Below are positions 25,847 to 34,771 of a stretch of DNA of 64,000 bases, piece after piece. The notes beneath the pieces were generated by a model. The model saw nothing but the letters and a program-made list of their open reading frames with translations. It ran no database searches and was not told the DNA's origin. How positions within the stretch are numbered: the first letter of the stretch is position 1; each line of letters opens with the position of its first letter. Source of the DNA: an uncultured Dysosmobacter sp. (lineage in GTDB: Bacteria > Bacillota > Clostridia > Oscillospirales > Oscillospiraceae); assembly GCF_947631635.1 (NCBI RefSeq), contig NZ_CANRMB010000004.1:1-64000 (forward strand). Direction: 5' to 3'. Position numbers and translations under genes: made by a program.

Positions 25847-26577
25847 ACGATCTCCTCCTTGTAAAGGACCGGGCCATCCTTACAGACCCGCTTATATCCG
25901 TCCTTTGTGGGCACTGTGCAGCCCATACAGGCGCCGAAGCCGCAGCCCATCCGGGCCTCGAAGCTGAACTGTCCGCCCTGCAGCTGGGGCAGGGCGTGAA
26001 CGGCTTTCAGCATGGGCAGGGGACCGCAGGCCAGCACGTAATCACATGCGGGGACCGCTTTGATGCAGTCCGTGACAAAGCCCCTGCTGCCAAGGCTCCC
26101 GTCCTCGGTAGCTGTCAGCAGGCGGCAGCCGAGGGCCGCGAATTCATCCAGATAGAAGGCGTCCCGCGCGGTGCGGAAGCCCAGGGCCACGGTGGGCGTT
26201 TGCCCCAGCGCCAGCATCCGCCGGGCCAGGCCGTACAGCGGCGCGATGCCAATGCCGCCGCCCGCCAGAACAGCGTGTGCTCTGGCAGAGGACAGGTCAA
26301 ATCCGTTGCCCAGGCCGCTCAAAACGTCCAGCTGTGTGCCGGGGGCGCAGCGCACCAGTTGATCGGTGCCGCCGCCCACCACCTTCACCAGCAGCGTCAG
26401 AGTGTCCGGGCCCCAGTCGCAGATGGAGATGGGCCGCCGCAGGAATTTTCCCGGCAGCTCGATGTTCACGAACTGCCCCGGCGCAGTGACGGCAGAGGTG
26501 TCGCCGGAGAGGGTCAGCTCATAGATGTCGCCCGTCAGCTGCCGGACGCGCTCTATGGTAAAGAGGGATTTCTTCAT
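25840..26577 (-). CDS. pyrK: Dihydroorotate dehydrogenase B, electron-transfer subunit
   Basis: A 245-residue ferredoxin-reductase-like subunit with FAD (RPISICDW) and a [2Fe-2S] cluster near the C-terminus (CGFGACMGC and a fourth Cys in RVCKDG). It passes electrons from PyrD to NAD+. It overlaps pyrC by 4 bp. Confidence 0.94.
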   Translation of the reverse strand: MKKSLFTIERVRQLTGDIYELTLSGDTSAVTAPGQFVNIELPGKFLRRPISICDWGPDTLTLLVKVVGGGTDQLVRCAPGTQLDVLSGLGNGFDLSSARAHAVLAGGGIGIAPLYGLARRMLALGQTPTVALGFRTARDAFYLDEFAALGCRLLTATEDGSLGSRGFVTDCIKAVPACDYVLACGPLPMLKAVHALPQLQGGQFSFEARMGCGFGACMGCTVPTKDGYKRVCKDGPVLYKEEIVW

Positions 26578-27860
26578 ACTTCCTCCTGTTCCCGCAGGTC
26601 GGCGTGGACGATCCCGCCGCCGCAGATGGTCATGGCGACGGCGGCGGAGACGCCCCAGCCGTCAAAGGGGGTGGCCCGGCCCAGGGAGCGGAAGGTGCCG
26701 CTGTCGATGACATGGGGCCGTTCCAGGTCCAGTACCGCCAGGTCGGCGGGCTGGTCTGGAGCGATCTCGCCGCCGGGAAGGCCAAACAGCCTCCGGGGAT
26801 TCAAGCACAGGGCCTTCAAAATGGTCTCCAGAGGCACGGCGCCGGTCTGGACCAGATTCGTATAGAGGATGGGGAAGGCTGTCTCCAGGCCCACGATGCC
26901 GTTGAGGCTGCCCCGCAGTCCCCTGGATTTCTCTTCCGCACTGTGGGGGGCGTGATCTGTGGCGATGCAGTCCACGGTGCCGTCCAGCAGGCCCTCGACC
27001 AGGGCCGCCCGGTCCGCGGCGGAGCGGATGGGGGGATTCATTTTGAAGCGTCCCTCGTCCTGTAGATCCTCGTCGCAGAGCACCAGGTAGTGGGGGCCGG
27101 TCTCACAGCTGACCGGCAGGCCCTCCGCCTTGGCGGCGCGGATGAGGGCCACGGACTCTTTGGTGGAGATGTGGCACACGTGGTAGCGGCACCCGGTCTC
27201 CCGGACCAGTTGGAGATCCCGCTCCACCTGCCGCCACTCGCTGGCGGGATCGTTGCCGGGAAGGCCGTGACTGCGGGCGAAGCTGCCGTCATGGACGGCC
27301 CAGCCCCTGGCCAGCAGGGACTCCTCCTCACAGTGGGCCACAATGGGCCTGTCCAGCGTTTTGGCAAGAGTCATGGCCTCGCGCATCCGCTCTGCAGACT
27401 GCACGCCCCGGCCGTCGTCGGAGAATCCGGCCACATAGGGCGCCACGGCGGCAAGGTCCGCCAGGGCCTCGCCCCTCTCCCCGCAGGTGATGGCGCCGTA
27501 AGGATAGACATGGACCTTGGCGTTTTTGCGGATCAGGTCCAGCTGGATCTGCAGGTGTTCCAGGGAGTCCGGCACCGGAGACAGGTTGGGCATGGCGCAC
27601 ACCGCCGTATAGCCGCCTGCCGCGGCGGCGGCGGTGCCGGAGAAGATCGTCTCCTTATAAGAAAAACCAGGCTCTCGAAGATGAACATGCACATCAACGA
27701 AACCTGGAACGATCAACTGGTTATGCAATTCAATGACGGAAAAACCTTCCTGGGGAAGAGAAGGGGCAACAGAAACAATACGGCCCTCGGAAATAGCGAC
27801 GTCCATATTGTGAAAACTGCCGTTCAAGAAAACGGCTCCGCCGGTCAACAGCAGATTCAT
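26574..27860 (-). CDS. pyrC: Dihydroorotase
   Basis: A 428-residue class-I dihydroorotase (binuclear zinc amidohydrolase). DVHVHLREPG holds the metal histidines; HICHISTKES and ATDHAPHS hold the later ligands. The ATG at 27860 follows AAGGAGA; the longer frame from 27887 overlaps the promoter region. First gene of the pyr operon. Confidence 0.95.
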   Translation of the reverse strand: MNLLLTGGAVFLNGSFHNMDVAISEGRIVSVAPSLPQEGFSVIELHNQLIVPGFVDVHVHLREPGFSYKETIFSGTAAAAAGGYTAVCAMPNLSPVPDSLEHLQIQLDLIRKNAKVHVYPYGAITCGERGEALADLAAVAPYVAGFSDDGRGVQSAERMREAMTLAKTLDRPIVAHCEEESLLARGWAVHDGSFARSHGLPGNDPASEWRQVERDLQLVRETGCRYHVCHISTKESVALIRAAKAEGLPVSCETGPHYLVLCDEDLQDEGRFKMNPPIRSAADRAALVEGLLDGTVDCIATDHAPHSAEEKSRGLRGSLNGIVGLETAFPILYTNLVQTGAVPLETILKALCLNPRRLFGLPGGEIAPDQPADLAVLDLERPHVIDSGTFRSLGRATPFDGWGVSAAVAMTICGGGIVHADLREQEEV

Positions 27861-27897
27861 GTGATCTCTCCTTCCTCTGCGATTCATTCAACATCAT

Positions 27898-27926
27898 ATA
27901 TTATCGAAAAAACGGGTGGTTGTCAA
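27898..27926 (-). promoter_or_regulatory. Promoter of the pyr operon
   Basis: TTGACA (27926-27921), 17-nt spacer, TAATAT (27903-27898) on the minus strand. The leader before pyrC is only about 35 nt, so no room for PyrR-type attenuation. Confidence 0.85.
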
Positions 27927-27940
27927 TGCCGCCGGATGCA

Positions 27941-27972
27941 CAAAAAGCGGGCCGTTTTTTTGGCCCGCTTCT
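27941..27972 (-). terminator. Terminator of the superoxide dismutase gene
   Basis: AAGCGGGCC/GGCCCGCTT stem with a minus-strand TTTTT run, placed directly before the pyr promoter. Confidence 0.85.
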
Positions 27973-27986
27973 GCATCATCAACAAT

Positions 27987-28631
27987 TTATGGCTGGGGAC
28001 ACCGGGGGCGGCAGGACAGACATTTGGCGTAGGCCTGGGAGACCTGAGGCCAGTCCACCAGAAGCCACCAGCTCTCAAAGTAATCGGCCCGGCGGTTTTG
28101 GTATTGGAGGTAGTAGGCGTGCTCCCATACGTCACAGCACAGCAGGGGACGCAGGGGCAGGGGCGTGTCCTGATTGGCGGTCTTGTGGACGGCCAGCCTT
28201 CCGTCGCAGTCGCTGACCAGCCAGGCCCAGCCGGAGCCGAACTGCCCCAGGGCGGCGGTCTTCATGGCGGATTTCAGGGCGGAGAGGCCGCCGAAGTCCC
28301 GGGCGATGGCGCCTTCCAGCTCGTGAGAGGGCGTGGTGGCCGGTGTGGGGGCCAGCGTCTGGAAATACAGGTCATGGTTGTAAACGCCGCCCGCGTTGTT
28401 GCGGATGCCCTGGCGGACCTCCTCCGGCATCTCCGGCCACCGCTGGCAGAGCTGCTCCAGAGACAGGCTCTGGTACTCCGGGCGGCTTTCCAGCAGTTTG
28501 TTCAGATTGTCCACATAGGCGGCGAAGTGCTTGTCGTGGTGGAAGTGCATGGTGCGCTCGTCCAGCTCCGGCAGCAGGGCGTCATAGCCAAAGGGCAGAG
28601 GCGGCAGGGTAAAGGGATAATGGGCTTCCAT
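27987..28631 (-). CDS. Superoxide dismutase (Fe/Mn type)
   Basis: A 214-residue Fe/Mn superoxide dismutase. Metal ligands appear in MHFHHDKHFAAY (first His), GGVYNHDLYF (second His) and DVWEHAYYLQYQNRRADY (Asp and His). The GQFGSGWAWL segment is the family core. The C-terminal tail (CLSCRPRCPQP) is Cys-rich and unusual. Own promoter and terminator. Confidence 0.9.
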   Translation of the reverse strand: MEAHYPFTLPPLPFGYDALLPELDERTMHFHHDKHFAAYVDNLNKLLESRPEYQSLSLEQLCQRWPEMPEEVRQGIRNNAGGVYNHDLYFQTLAPTPATTPSHELEGAIARDFGGLSALKSAMKTAALGQFGSGWAWLVSDCDGRLAVHKTANQDTPLPLRPLLCCDVWEHAYYLQYQNRRADYFESWWLLVDWPQVSQAYAKCLSCRPRCPQP

Positions 28632-28837
28632 GGTGCGTCATCCTTTCCAGTCGGGTTCATAGAGTGCCGTCTCTAGTATATGCGGGCCGCCTGGAATTAT
28701 CAGAAGATGCGGGGGTGAAAAGGCCATAACTGGACCGGATTCCGCAAAGAAGGGCATGCGCCCAAGAACAAGCACCCAAGAGGAGGCAATTTCCCGCTTC
28801 TTAATACGGAGAAGATTGAAAATGCCAAGCGGCGTTA

Positions 28838-28866
28838 TTGACAATCGAGAAAAAACACCTTATACT
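28838..28866 (+). promoter_or_regulatory. Promoter of the ribU transcript
   Basis: TTGACA (28838-28843), 17-nt spacer, TATACT (28861-28866), about 50 bp before the FMN aptamer. Confidence 0.85.
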
Positions 28867-28923
28867 TGTGGAAGCTGGTAAATAGATTTTGCCGGCCACA
28901 GAAACAACTGAATAGGAATGATG

Positions 28924-29027
28924 TCTTCAGGGCAGGGTGAAATTCCCGATCGGCGGTAAAGTCCGCGAGCATGAACATGCTGATTTGGTGAAAGTCCAAA
29001 ACCGACAGTATAGTCTGGATTTGAAGA
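28924..29027 (+). ncRNA. FMN riboswitch (RFN element) aptamer
   Basis: The conserved RFN core is clear: AGGGCAGGGTGAAATTCCC, then GATCGGCGGTAAAGTCCGCG, a variable hairpin (AGCATGAACATGCT), TTGGTGAAAGTCCAA and ACCGACAGTATAGTCTGGAT. P1 is closed by TCTTCA (28924-28929) and TGAAGA (29022-29027). It binds flavin mononucleotide and turns off the riboflavin importer gene downstream. Confidence 0.97.
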
Positions 29028-29167
29028 AGGTGTGTTGAAAATGTTAGGGGAACCCTAACTTTATGCACTCTTTTTCTGTCGATTTGCAGGCTGCCCTGGT
29101 GACATTTTCAATACACCTAAAATTCAAACACCTAAAGGCATTTCATTGCGTTTAGGTGTTCATTTTT
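29028..29167 (+). terminator. Expression platform of the FMN riboswitch
   Basis: Terminator stem AACACCTAAA (29127-29136)/TTTAGGTGTT (29151-29160) followed by CATTTTTTT. A competing long helix can form between 29028-29043 and 29103-29118 (AGGTGTGTTGAAAATG with CATTTTCAATACACCT). A small GTTAGGG/CCCTAAC hairpin lies between. The terminator 5' arm is present twice as a direct repeat, ACACCTAAA at 29112 and 29128. Confidence 0.85.
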
Positions 29168-29183
29168 TTAGGAGGTATTGCAA

Positions 29184-29831
29184 ATGAATCGTAAGACAAA
29201 AGAAATCACAACCGTAGGTATGTTATGCGCCGGTGCTTATGCGGCAGTAGTTGTTGGCCGCATTCCGCTGATCCTCTTCCTGAAATACGACCCCAAAGAT
29301 ATTGTTATCGCAATGGGCGGCTTGATTTTTGGCCCCCTCACCTCGTTTGCAGTCGCGCTTATCGTGTCCTTGGCAGAAGTGTTTACGATCAGTGAAAACG
29401 GCGTTCTGGGATTTATCATGAATGTTATTTCAAGCTGCTCCTTTGCGTGCACAGCCGCGCTTATCTACAAAAAGAAACCCAGGCCGTCCGGGGCGATGAT
29501 CGGACTTTTTTGCGGCTGGGGATGCATGGTCTGCGTCATGCTGCTTTGGAATTATCTGATCACGCCGATTTATATGAGCTGTCCAAGGGAAGCCGTTGTC
29601 AAGCTGCTGCTCCCCGCGTTCCTTCCTTTCAATTTCATCAAGGGCGGACTGAATACAGCGATCACGATGCTGCTCTACAAACCTGTTATTACAGCACTCA
29701 GACATTCTTACCTCATAGAACCGACCCAAGCGGCGGGAAAAGGCCGTATAAATATCGGCGTTATATTAGCTGCTTTACTCATAATCACGACTTGTATCCT
29801 GCTGATTTTATCTCTGAAAGGCATATTGTGA
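29184..29831 (+). CDS. ribU: Riboflavin ECF transporter S component
   Basis: A 215-residue membrane protein with about six helices, the substrate-binding S unit of an energy-coupling-factor importer. Placement behind an FMN riboswitch makes riboflavin the substrate. The N-terminal KTKEITTVGMLCAGAYAA is typical of S components. The ECF A/A'/T genes are not here, so it uses a shared module. AGGAGG is 9 nt before the ATG at 29184. Its base composition is lower in GC than that of its neighbours. Confidence 0.92.
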   Translation: MNRKTKEITTVGMLCAGAYAAVVVGRIPLILFLKYDPKDIVIAMGGLIFGPLTSFAVALIVSLAEVFTISENGVLGFIMNVISSCSFACTAALIYKKKPRPSGAMIGLFCGWGCMVCVMLLWNYLITPIYMSCPREAVVKLLLPAFLPFNFIKGGLNTAITMLLYKPVITALRHSYLIEPTQAAGKGRINIGVILAALLIITTCILLILSLKGIL

Positions 29832-30000
29832 ATATGAATAAAATCTGATGAGATCAGAAAACCGCTGCCCGTTTACGGGAAAAAACGCTATGCGGGCAGT
29901 GGACAGTGGAGAATGAGGGAAAAGGGCTATAAAGCGTATTGGTATTCACATAAGAGACTGGATAAATCAAGTCGAAGCATACCAGTTTTTTGAAAAAATA

Positions 30001-30043
30001 AGCGAGTGTATCATTTGACAATTGAAATGATACACTCGCTTTT
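30001..30043. terminator. Bidirectional terminator between ribU and ygfK
   Basis: A 16-bp perfect stem (AGCGAGTGTATCATTT and its complement) around 8 nt, with TTTT on the + strand and a longer T-run on the minus strand. The remaining 29832-30135 holds nothing else I can support. Confidence 0.85.
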
Positions 30044-30135
30044 GCAGCCGCGTTTACCAGCCGTAAAGACAATGTGTTTCCAGCACGTTCTTATCGGCAG
30101 TTATCCAGCGATGCACGCCAATCTTGTTGGGATTC

Positions 30136-33087
30136 TTACCCGATCAGATAGCTGTACTTGGTCAGCACGGTGAGGATGAACACCTCCACATCCGCGGGGA
30201 GGTCGTTGGGCTGGTCCAGGTCCACGTTCAGGACCTTGCCGTTCAGCCGCACCAGGACCTTGTGTCCACCCAGAGGCAGGAACCCGGCGTTTTGCTCGCT
30301 CTCGGAGAAGCCGTTGCCGTCCAGGAACAGGGTGAACTTATCCCGGTAGGGGGCGGAGTCATAGGGGCAGAAGATGGCGCAGTTGCCGCACTCGTTGCAC
30401 ATGCGGTCCACGTGCAGGATCTGGTGCCGCCCGTCGGGCAGCTCGATGACCACGTTGGCCCGGTTGGGGCACACGTCGGCGCAGACCTGGCACACCACAT
30501 TGCAGGTGAGGCAGCGGTCGCCCTCGCACTTGGCGGACTCGCACAGGATGCCCTTCTTGGCAATGGCCGCCTCCCGGGCGGCCTTGGCGTGGCCGGGAAT
30601 GGCGAACTTGTGGGCCTCGCCGATGACGGCGTTGGCAAAGCCCTGGGCGTCGGCAATGCCCTCCACCACGGTGGCGGGACCCCGCATGGCGTCGCCGCCC
30701 ACATAGACATTCTCCAGGTTGGTCTTGAAATCGGGGATGCCCCGGGCGCCCACTTCGATGCCGTTGGCGGTGAACAGCTCGGACTCCACCTTCTCGCCCA
30801 CGGCGGAGATGACGGTGTCGCAGGGGATCTCCACGAACTCACCGGTGGGAACGGGCTTGCGGCGGCCCTTCTCGTCAGGCTCGCCCAGCGCCATCTTTTC
30901 GCACCGCAGCACGCCGTCCTTCTGCTCCGCGGGAGCCACCAGCTCCAGGAACGCCACGCCGTCGGCGATGGCCAGCTCCAGCTCCTCCGCGTCGGCGGGC
31001 ATGTATTTCTTGGTGCGGCGGTAGACCAGGGTGCTGGACTTCGCTCCGGCCCGCAGGGCGGCCCTGGCGGCGTCCATGGCGGTGTTGCCGCCGCCCACCA
31101 CAGCCACATGGCCCAGGGAAACAGCCTTTCCGGCCTTCAGATCCTTCAGCCAGCTGATGACGGGCACCACGTTTCCGGGGATATCCAGCTTCCCGGCTTT
31201 CCAGGCGCCCACGGCAAAGAAAATGTGGGTGTAGCCCTGGGCTTTCAGCTCGGGCACAGAGGGCGCCAAGGTGTTCAGCTTTACATCCACACCCATCTTC
31301 TCCATCAGGGCCACGTCCTTGTCGATGGCCTCGTCGCTGATGCGGAAAGCGGGGATGACCTGCCGGACGATGCCGCCCAGCTTGCCGGACCGTTCAAAGA
31401 TGGTGACGGGGATGCCGGCCCTGCCCAGGAAGTAGGCCGCCGCCATGCCGGTGGGGCCGCCGCCGATGACGGCCGCCCTCCGCCCGTCGGTGACGGGGAC
31501 GGGAGCCCTGAGCTTTGCCATGTAGGCATCATAGCCCTTTTCGGCGGCCACCAGCTTGGTGGCACGGATCTGCACGGACTGGTCGTAGAAATTCCGGGTG
31601 CACTTGGTCTGGCACCGGTGGGCGCAGATGGTGCCGGTGATGAAGGGCAGGGGGTTTTTCTCCGTGATAAGGCGCAGGGCGGAGGCGTACTGGCCCTTGC
31701 GGCACAGCTCGATATACTCGGGGATGTCCTGCTGGATGGGGCAGCCTCCCTTGCAGGGGGCGGTGAAGCAGTCCATCAGGGGCACCTTTTCATAGAGCTT
31801 CCGGCGGGGCAGAGGCTTCACGGACTTGACGTGGTATTTGTCGGACCGGGCGGAGAGGGCCAGGGCCTCGACGGCGTCCACATCCACGCCGGTGAAGGGC
31901 TTGAAGTCCATCGCGTCCAGCTTGTCGCCGATCTGGACGAACCGCTGATAGCCGCCGGGCTTCAGCTCCGTGGTGGCCATGGTGATGGGCCAGATGCCGC
32001 AGGCGAACAGCTTGTCGATGTTGAAGGCGTCGGCGCCGCCGGCATAGGAGATGCGCAGCCGGCCGCCAAACTCCCTGGAGATGCGGGCCGCCATGGCGGT
32101 GGTCAGGGGGAAGAGGGACTTGCCCGCCATGTACATCTCCTCGCTGGGCAGCTCCCCGGCCTTCACGTCCACAGGGAAGGTGTTGGAGAGCTTCAGGCCG
32201 AATTCCAGGCCGTTGGCATCCGCCAGAGCCTGCAGGCGGCGGAACATGGGCACCGCGTCCTCGTACTGGAGATCCTCCTTGAAGTGGTGGTCGTCGAAGG
32301 CGATGTAGTCATAGCCCATGCTGTCCAGAATGGAGCGGGCGGTCTCATAGCCCAGAATGGTGGGGTTGCACTTGACGAAGGTGTGCAGGTGCTTCTTCTC
32401 AAGGAGGTAGCTGGCGATGCGCTCGATCTCGTCCGGCGGGCAGCCGTGGAGGGTGGACACCGTAACGCTGCCGGAGACATGAGGCGTGATGGTGTCGATG
32501 TAGGCGCTCTCTTGGGGGAAGAACTCCTTCAGCACCCGGATGCACTCCCGGAAGATGGGCGTGGCGGAGGCGTCCGCCATGCCGTTCAGGAAGGCGTCGA
32601 TCTTCTCGCCCTGGATGCCCGCCAGGTCATAGCCCACGGACATGTTGAACACGAACCCGTTGGGGTCGCCCAGGCCGTAGACCCTGGACATGATCTTCAG
32701 GGCACACCAGGCCTTGACGTATTCCTCGAAGGCCTGCTGGACGTACAGCTCCGTGGACCACTCGCAGTTGTAGCACTCGTCGTTTGCCAGGATGCAGGGG
32801 CGGCTGATACAGGCGGCCAGCTCCGCGCCGTCCATCTTTTGGACGGTTTTCAGCTCAAAGAACCGGGCACCGCCGAAGTATCCGGCCACGATGTTCTGGG
32901 CCAGCTGGGTGTTGGGGCCGGCAGCGGGGCCGAAGGGGGTTTCGATGGTCTCGCCGAAGATGGGCAGCTTTTTCGTGCCCGCCTTGTAGGGCTTGTGGAC
33001 GCCGAACACGGAGCCGTCCCGCTGGTACTCGGTGGTGATCCAGGTCATCAATTCCCGGAAGGGAATGGGGGTCATCAGTTCAGACAT
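30136..33087 (-). CDS. ygfK: YgfK-type oxidoreductase (annotated as putative selenate reductase subunit)
   Basis: A 983-residue multidomain flavoprotein. The N-terminal half has a dihydroorotate/dihydropyrimidine-dehydrogenase-like barrel (TPFGPAAGPNTQLAQN, ELKTVQKMDG). The middle is a GltD-like NAD(P)H:FAD module (AAVIGGGPTGMAAAYFLG; a second VVGGGNTAMDA), preceded by a Cys-rich segment (APCKGGCPIQQDIPEY). The C-terminus has ferredoxin-type clusters (CLTCNVVCQVCADVCPN and CNECGNCAIFCPYD). In gut bacteria this family is needed for anaerobic purine breakdown; the selenate label is historical. It is 176 bp downstream of ssnA on the same strand. Confidence 0.93.
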   Translation of the reverse strand: MSELMTPIPFRELMTWITTEYQRDGSVFGVHKPYKAGTKKLPIFGETIETPFGPAAGPNTQLAQNIVAGYFGGARFFELKTVQKMDGAELAACISRPCILANDECYNCEWSTELYVQQAFEEYVKAWCALKIMSRVYGLGDPNGFVFNMSVGYDLAGIQGEKIDAFLNGMADASATPIFRECIRVLKEFFPQESAYIDTITPHVSGSVTVSTLHGCPPDEIERIASYLLEKKHLHTFVKCNPTILGYETARSILDSMGYDYIAFDDHHFKEDLQYEDAVPMFRRLQALADANGLEFGLKLSNTFPVDVKAGELPSEEMYMAGKSLFPLTTAMAARISREFGGRLRISYAGGADAFNIDKLFACGIWPITMATTELKPGGYQRFVQIGDKLDAMDFKPFTGVDVDAVEALALSARSDKYHVKSVKPLPRRKLYEKVPLMDCFTAPCKGGCPIQQDIPEYIELCRKGQYASALRLITEKNPLPFITGTICAHRCQTKCTRNFYDQSVQIRATKLVAAEKGYDAYMAKLRAPVPVTDGRRAAVIGGGPTGMAAAYFLGRAGIPVTIFERSGKLGGIVRQVIPAFRISDEAIDKDVALMEKMGVDVKLNTLAPSVPELKAQGYTHIFFAVGAWKAGKLDIPGNVVPVISWLKDLKAGKAVSLGHVAVVGGGNTAMDAARAALRAGAKSSTLVYRRTKKYMPADAEELELAIADGVAFLELVAPAEQKDGVLRCEKMALGEPDEKGRRKPVPTGEFVEIPCDTVISAVGEKVESELFTANGIEVGARGIPDFKTNLENVYVGGDAMRGPATVVEGIADAQGFANAVIGEAHKFAIPGHAKAAREAAIAKKGILCESAKCEGDRCLTCNVVCQVCADVCPNRANVVIELPDGRHQILHVDRMCNECGNCAIFCPYDSAPYRDKFTLFLDGNGFSESEQNAGFLPLGGHKVLVRLNGKVLNVDLDQPNDLPADVEVFILTVLTKYSYLIG

Positions 33088-33263
33088 GTTGTTTCCTCCT
33101 CAAAATAACTCCTTGCCTGTGCAGGCATTTACGCTGATAGAAAATAAGAGACTTTCTGTTTACGCCAATCATTTCATAGAGAATGCCTTTTGTTCTCTTC
33201 ATCGCGCGTCCAGCGCTGAAAGCGGCTTGCCGCGATCACGCGGCATCTTCCAATAGAATCCAA

Positions 33264-34607
33264 TCAATATTCACAGTGGTTCAGTTTGCCCCACAGCTTC
33301 TTGGAGGCTTCCAGGATGTGGGCGTTGACGGCCTCCTCATCGATGCTGACCAGTTCCCGGTCCTTCATCAGGATCTTGCCGTTGATCATGGTGGTCTGGC
33401 ACTGGCGGCCGGTCATGCCGAAGAGCATATGGCCGTCGATATTGGTGTCGCTGAACGGGGTGAAGGGCTTGTAGTCCATGACGATCACGTCCGCCGCCGC
33501 GCCGGGCTTCAGCACGCCCAGGGTGGGGAATCCGGCCCGCTCCGCCATTTTGGCGTTGTTTTTGAACAGCATGTCGGTGACCTCGCACCAGCCCACGCCG
33601 GGCAGGCAGGCGTTGTGCCGCTGGGAGCACAGGGCCACCTTGATGGATTCCAGCATGTCGTTGGTGTAGGCGTCGGTGCCCATGCCGATGAGGATGCCCC
33701 TCTTGTAGAGCTGGAGGACAGGGGAGATGCCCACGGCGTTGCCCATGTTGCTCTCCGGGTTGTTGACGCACATGGTGTCGGTGGCCTTGATGATGTCCAT
33801 CTCGGCGGTGTTCACATGGATGCAGTGGCCCAGAATGGTCCTGGGGCCCAGGATGCCGTGGTCCTGGAGCCGCTGGACAGGACGGCGGCCGTAGTTCTGG
33901 AGGCTGTCGTACACGTCGTTCATGCCCTCGGACACGTGGATGTGGTAGCCCACCCGGCCGCTGTTGGCGGCCGCCATGCGGTCAAAGGTCCTGTCGGAGA
34001 TGGTGAACAGGGCGTGGCCGCCGAACATGGGTTTCAGCATGTCGCTGGGGTTCTTCACGCACCAGTCGATAAAGTCCTTGTTCTCCTGGACGGACTGGAT
34101 GGACTTCTCCTCGCCGTCCCGGTCGCTGACCTCATAGCACAGGCTGGCCCGCATCCCGAATTCCCGGGTGACCTCGGCGATCTTCATCAGGGAGCCGGGG
34201 ATCTCGCAGAAGGAGGCGTGATGGTCGAAGATGGTGGTGACGCCCTGCTTGATGCTGTCGATGACCAGAGCCTGGGCGCTGGCGCGGGTGGCCTCCAGGT
34301 CCAGATTGCGGTCGATGTACCACCACTGGCCGTCCAGCACCTCGTAGAAGTTGGTGGGGGCGTAGCCGTTGATGGAGAGGCCCCGGGCCAGAGCGGAGTA
34401 GATGTGGGTGTGGGCGTTGATGAGGCCGGGCATGATGACGCCGCCCCTGGCGTCCACGAATTCCGCCTGGGGGTACTTGGCCTTCAGACCGGCGGTGGTG
34501 CCGACCTCCACGATCTTGCCGCCGTCGGTGACGACGCCGCCGTCCGGCAGGTAGCCCGTGCCGCCGGGATCGCGGGTGATGACTTTGCCATTTGCCAACA
34601 GGATCAT
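33264..34607 (-). CDS. ssnA: SsnA family aminohydrolase
   Basis: A 447-residue amidohydrolase of the TrzN/AtzA/SsnA class, related to guanine and hydroxypurine deaminases. Metal motif NAHTHIYSALARG lies near residues 63-75; HIHVSEG and HCIHVN hold later His ligands and MGTDAYTNDM the metal Asp. AAGGAGG lies ahead of the ATG at 34607. It pairs with ygfK in purine-degradation clusters. A structured leader precedes it. Confidence 0.93.
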   Translation of the reverse strand: MILLANGKVITRDPGGTGYLPDGGVVTDGGKIVEVGTTAGLKAKYPQAEFVDARGGVIMPGLINAHTHIYSALARGLSINGYAPTNFYEVLDGQWWYIDRNLDLEATRASAQALVIDSIKQGVTTIFDHHASFCEIPGSLMKIAEVTREFGMRASLCYEVSDRDGEEKSIQSVQENKDFIDWCVKNPSDMLKPMFGGHALFTISDRTFDRMAAANSGRVGYHIHVSEGMNDVYDSLQNYGRRPVQRLQDHGILGPRTILGHCIHVNTAEMDIIKATDTMCVNNPESNMGNAVGISPVLQLYKRGILIGMGTDAYTNDMLESIKVALCSQRHNACLPGVGWCEVTDMLFKNNAKMAERAGFPTLGVLKPGAAADVIVMDYKPFTPFSDTNIDGHMLFGMTGRQCQTTMINGKILMKDRELVSIDEEAVNAHILEASKKLWGKLNHCEY

Positions 34608-34624
34608 ATGAGAACCTCCTTGTA

Positions 34625-34760
34625 TATTTCTAAAAATTCATTCAAGAGTCGAATAAAAAGAAAAGGCGCTCCAAACCGCACTTGGTTTGAAACACCTATC
34701 GACGGCAAAGGAAGATAGGTGTCAGCCCGTGCGCACAGCACTACGTTGCAGCTATCCATC
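34625..34760 (-). ncRNA. Structured leader RNA upstream of ssnA (candidate cis-regulator)
   Basis: On the minus strand, between a promoter (34804-34776) and ssnA, two compact hairpins lie side by side: GATAGGTGT/ACACCTATC (34714-34722 and 34692-34700; 13-nt loop) and CAAACC/GGTTTG (34684-34689 and 34672-34677), enclosed by possible GCGC/GCGC pairing. Such a junction-like fold before purine-catabolic genes suggests a riboswitch. I recall an 'ssnA' motif among candidate structured RNAs found by comparative genomics, but I cannot confirm that this is a match. Confidence 0.5.
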
Positions 34761-34771
34761 TTTGCTTGTAC

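Noticed and set aside
27880..27940. PyrR-type attenuator before pyrC
   Set aside because: The promoter leaves only about 35 nt of leader; the hairpin at 27941-27972 lies upstream of the promoter and ends the superoxide dismutase gene.
30136..33087. Selenate reductase as literal function of YgfK
   Set aside because: The domain set (DHODH-like barrel, GltD-like flavin module, ferredoxin clusters) has no molybdopterin domain; the label is historical, so only the family name is kept.
30124..33108. 994-codon open frame on the + strand opposite ygfK
   Set aside because: Antisense shadow; composition typical of reverse GC-rich coding sequence, and the minus-strand product has full domain motifs.
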